From: Terrimonas pollutisoli | Lineage (GTDB): Bacteria > Bacteroidota > Bacteroidia > Chitinophagales > Chitinophagaceae | Length of the DNA: 64,000 nt | Assembly (NCBI RefSeq): GCF_029360765.1 | Contig: NZ_JARKNA010000001.1 | Span: forward strand, 930,001-994,000 | Direction: 5' to 3' | Shown here: positions 61,302-64,000 of the stretch, piece after piece | Position numbering within the stretch: the first letter of the stretch is position 1 | Layout of the letters: the number at the start of each line of letters is the position of its first letter | Notes under the pieces: generated by a model | The model's database searches: none | Told to the model about the DNA's origin: nothing | What the model saw: only the letters and a program-made list of their open reading frames with translations | Program-made: the position numbers and the translations under genes

Positions 61302-62495
61302 ATGAAAAAAATAATATTGTTTCTTGCGGCAGCTATATCAATTTTTACAATACAGGCTCAACCCAGCGCATCAGCAGAACAGATGCAGCAACTCATCGAC
61401 GAAAACTTCGCTCTGGCGGATTCGCAATACCGCTATATGATGACGCTTGCCCCTGGTGATAAAATGCCACAGAGCTACGATGAAAAAAATAAGAAGTTTC
61501 TCGCCTATGATATTACCTGGTGGTGTAGCGGCTTTTACCCCGGTTCCCTTTGGTATATTTATGAACAAACCAAAGATGAAGTTATCCGCAAAGAAGCTGA
61601 ACGCTGTCTTGCTGTGCTGGAACCTAATCAAACTTTTACAGGCAATCACGATCTGGGTTTTATGATGAATTGCAGTTTTGGCAATGCCTACCGAATTACT
61701 CACAATCAAAAATATAAAGACATCCTGTTTACATCTGCTGCATCACTTGCCACACGCTACAGACCCGGTATACGAAGCATACAGTCATGGGACAAAAACA
61801 AATTATTTGACTGCCCGGTTATTATCGATAATATGATGAACCTTGAAATGTTGTATTGGGTAAGTGACAATGGCGGTAATAGAAAGTATAAGGACATTGC
61901 AATAGCCCACGCCAATACCACTATTAAAAATCATTATAGGCCAGACTACAGTTCTTTTCATATAGTGGACTATGACTTAGCCGCCGGTAAAGTAAAGCGT
62001 AAAGCCACCTGGCAGGGCGCCGCTAATTGTTCGCCCTGGTCAAGAGGACAGGGATGGGGACTTTATGGTTTTGTAACCATGTACCGGTTTTCAAAAAATA
62101 AGATATATCTCAACCAGGCTAAGCATATTGCTGATTTTATTTTAAATCATCCCAACTTGCCTGACGATAAAATTCCTTATTGGGATTTTGAAGCAACCTT
62201 TATCCCTAATGCAAAACGTGATGCGTCTGCAGGGGCTATTATCGCATCGGCGCTTTTAGAACTCGGTCAATATACAACAGGCGTTGAAAAGAACAAATAT
62301 GTGGATGCAGCAACAGTTATGTTACAGTCGCTTTCAAGCGATGCATATCGGGCTAAACCGGGGGAGAACGGTGGCTTTTTATTAAAGCACAGCACAGGCG
62401 CCTTTCCTCAGGGTGGCGAAATAGATGTGCCGCTCGTATATGCAGATTATTATTTTTTGGAAGCATTGAAAAGATATAAGGATTGGTATTTGTAA
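61302..62495 (+). CDS. GH88 unsaturated uronyl hydrolase
   Basis: 397 residues, signal peptide MKKIILFLAAAISIFTIQAQ. (alpha/alpha)6 barrel. The two acidic residues of GH88 are in NHDLGFMMNCSFGNAY (Asp near 115) and VIIDNMMNLEMLYWVSD (Asp near 176); ANCSPWSRGQGWGLYGF near 245-262 and GGEIDVPLVYADYYFLEAL are further signature parts. It removes the unsaturated glucuronyl or galacturonyl residue left by a lyase, by vinyl-ether hydration. Probably periplasmic. Together with the lyase upstream this marks a uronate-polysaccharide pathway. Confidence 0.92.
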   Translation: MKKIILFLAAAISIFTIQAQPSASAEQMQQLIDENFALADSQYRYMMTLAPGDKMPQSYDEKNKKFLAYDITWWCSGFYPGSLWYIYEQTKDEVIRKEAERCLAVLEPNQTFTGNHDLGFMMNCSFGNAYRITHNQKYKDILFTSAASLATRYRPGIRSIQSWDKNKLFDCPVIIDNMMNLEMLYWVSDNGGNRKYKDIAIAHANTTIKNHYRPDYSSFHIVDYDLAAGKVKRKATWQGAANCSPWSRGQGWGLYGFVTMYRFSKNKIYLNQAKHIADFILNHPNLPDDKIPYWDFEATFIPNAKRDASAGAIIASALLELGQYTTGVEKNKYVDAATVMLQSLSSDAYRAKPGENGGFLLKHSTGAFPQGGEIDVPLVYADYYFLEALKRYKDWYL

Positions 62496-62553
62496 AAATG
62501 AATGATTTCATGCCGGGAATTGAGTACTAACTTTCACTTTCAAAAGGGAAAAT

Positions 62554-63816
62554 ATGACAATGAGGTTTTCAATACTACTATGCTTCTTTCTGCTCTTCAT
62601 TTCAGTAGAAGGGACAGCCCAAAAACAAAAAGTGAAAACAAAACCATCGGAGAAAATGGTAGCTTCCGGAGCACAAGACCGTGAGTATTGGTGCAGCTTG
62701 CTATATAAGATTTCATCTCCTGTTGTTTTAAATTTAGCTAATGGCACATTGAAAAAAAACATGCCTGTAGAAAAAGCTCCGGGTTATGGCTTGAACGCAG
62801 AAAAAGTAACTTATCTCGAAGCGGTAGGCAGAACCATGGCAGGCATAGCGCCCTGGTTAGCATTGCCGGATGATGGTACAAAAGAAGGTAAGCAACGGAA
62901 AGAGTTACGTGAGGCATTGCTGAAAGGAATTGCCAATGCGGTTGATCCCGGCAATCCTGATTATTTAAACTTTAAGACCGAGGCACAGCCCATCGTTGAT
63001 GCAGCATATATGGCGCAGGCTTTCTTAAGAGCACCCAAAGCTTTATGGGAACCGTTGGATTCAGTGACAAAGAAAAGAGTAGCTGAAGAATTTAAAGCAT
63101 TACGAACAAGAACAGGTGCTTATAATAACTGGCTCTTGTTTGCCGGTATCAATGAAGTATTTTTATTAAGCATCGGAGAACAGCCCGATCCTGTGCGAAT
63201 TGAATTTGCCAAAAGAAAAATCATTGAATGGTACCAGGGTGATGGTTGGTACAGTGATGGGCCAAGCTTTAGCATGGATTACTATAACAGTTATGTCATT
63301 CACCCGATGCTGGTTGATTTTTTTAAAGTATTAGCCGATAAAAAAAGGATCAGGGTTGAAGATTACGAAACAGCATTGAAGCGAATGGCTCGATACGCAG
63401 AATTTTCCGAACGCTTTATTGCACCTGATGGAAGCTATCCGGCATTTGGCCGTTCCATTACTTATCGAACGGCTGCCTTCCAGGCATTGGCGCAAACAGC
63501 ATTGATGGAAAAACTGCCGGAACATATTGCTCCCGCACAGGTGCGTAGTGCATTGACCGCGGTGATGCATCGCATGTACGATGGCTGTAACAATTTTGAT
63601 AGCAACGGATGGCTGGTGCTTGGTTTCTGTGGTCATCAACCAATGATAGCGGACTACTACACATCCACCGGAAGCATGTATATGGCAACGCTTGGATTTC
63701 TGGACCTGGGCCTCCCGGCTGATCACAAATTCTGGACAGCCCCTGCCGCTGACTGGACGTCTAAAAAAGCATGGAGCAGTCAGCCATTTAAGAAAGATTA
63801 TCATGTGGAGTATTGA
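62554..63816 (+). CDS. DUF2264 family exported protein
   Basis: 420 residues, signal peptide MTMRFSILLCFFLLFISVEG (a second ATG at 62560 is equally good). DUF2264 region from about 45: YLEAVGRTMAGIAPWLALPD, GAYNNWLLFAGINEVFLLSI, WYQGDGWYSDGPSFSMDYYN and FSERFIAPDGSYPAFGRSIT are family hallmarks, and an (alpha/alpha)6 toroid is expected. The family is found in glycan loci; its activity is not known to me with certainty, and hydrolase action on a uronate oligosaccharide is inference. It is the last visible PUL gene, 58 bp after GH88, so co-transcribed. Confidence 0.85.
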   Translation: MTMRFSILLCFFLLFISVEGTAQKQKVKTKPSEKMVASGAQDREYWCSLLYKISSPVVLNLANGTLKKNMPVEKAPGYGLNAEKVTYLEAVGRTMAGIAPWLALPDDGTKEGKQRKELREALLKGIANAVDPGNPDYLNFKTEAQPIVDAAYMAQAFLRAPKALWEPLDSVTKKRVAEEFKALRTRTGAYNNWLLFAGINEVFLLSIGEQPDPVRIEFAKRKIIEWYQGDGWYSDGPSFSMDYYNSYVIHPMLVDFFKVLADKKRIRVEDYETALKRMARYAEFSERFIAPDGSYPAFGRSITYRTAAFQALAQTALMEKLPEHIAPAQVRSALTAVMHRMYDGCNNFDSNGWLVLGFCGHQPMIADYYTSTGSMYMATLGFLDLGLPADHKFWTAPAADWTSKKAWSSQPFKKDYHVEY

Positions 63817-64000
63817 TCCTGCTCATCAATTTCTGATCAAGGTACATATAACGGCCTGATTAGTTGATACTTGTAAAAGGGCAGTTCGCATTTTATCTGG
63901 AATCCGGGGTATTGAAGCCAGAGGCTATTTTCGTTCTTGTTTTTTTTATAAAACCTTTCCCAATCCGATTTTTAGCCTTACCTTCGCCGCCCCAATTAGT
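63817..64000. other. Non-coding end of window
   Basis: No gene seen in these 184 bases. TACCTTCG at 63979-63986 followed by CCGCCCC resembles a -7 box on the plus strand for a gene beyond the window; no clear -33 was found. Confidence 0.35.

Noticed and set aside
63331..63804. 157-codon open frame on the minus strand
   Set aside because: Antisense to the conserved C-terminal half of the DUF2264 gene, no recognisable domain.

Overview
The window looks like chromosomal DNA of a Bacteroidota bacterium, most likely of the Chitinophagaceae/Sphingobacteriia type. Reasons seen in the sequence: SusC/SusD genes, a hybrid two-component system with Reg_prop repeats and an AraC output domain, type IX secretion (T9SS) proteins, promoters of the TTTG / TAnnTTTG kind, general lack of Shine-Dalgarno sites, and the tRNA-tuf-tRNA-Trp-secE-nusG order. 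No phage, insertion sequence, CRISPR array or rRNA operon was seen.

Layout. 1-1307 (minus) is the start of a TonB-dependent receptor. 1547-13794 (plus) is an L-rhamnose locus: two GH78 alpha-L-rhamnosidases, the RhaT symporter, a fused rhamnulose-1-phosphate aldolase/dehydrogenase, mutarotase RhaM, isomerase RhaI and kinase RhaB. Together they free rhamnose from glycans, import it and break it down to DHAP and a lactaldehyde product. A terminator and tRNA-Gln follow. 14068-19262 is a cyanophycin module: cphA (minus), a Tat-signal class V aminotransferase and cphB (plus). Then come an alpha/beta hydrolase and tyrS (minus), and a PorV-like/PorU2-like pair (plus) that belongs to T9SS cargo processing.

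27751-33126 (minus) is a four-gene, translationally coupled surface-glycan cluster: GT2, methyltransferase, YfhO-type protein and a polytopic membrane protein. Upstream of it is a decayed acyltransferase-3 remnant, then ribE. 34433-39335 (plus) is the translation core: rpsU with an exceptional Shine-Dalgarno, xerC, hpf, four tRNAs, tuf, tRNA-Trp, secE and nusG. After nusG the usual rplK-rplA-rplJ-rplL-rpoBC run is missing. Instead there is an LTA-synthase-like membrane sulfatase-fold protein and a LacI-type remnant, so this is probably a rearrangement joint.

41553-63816 is a polysaccharide utilization locus (PUL). It holds a hybrid two-component regulator (minus), SusC, SusD, a 1837-residue T9SS-exported multidomain protein (Asp-box, PKD, duplicated DNRLRE+Ig, HYR, sorting domain), a second TonB receptor, a heparinase II/III-type lyase, a GH88 unsaturated uronyl hydrolase and a DUF2264 protein. 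Lyase plus GH88 points to a uronic-acid polysaccharide; the exact substrate cannot be read from the sequence. This PUL, with its giant secreted protein, is the best candidate here for something undescribed.

Other notable signals are palindromic repeats that sit in frame inside two rhamnose genes, an H-box Pro-to-His change in the hybrid kinase, and two pseudogene remnants close to locus boundaries.
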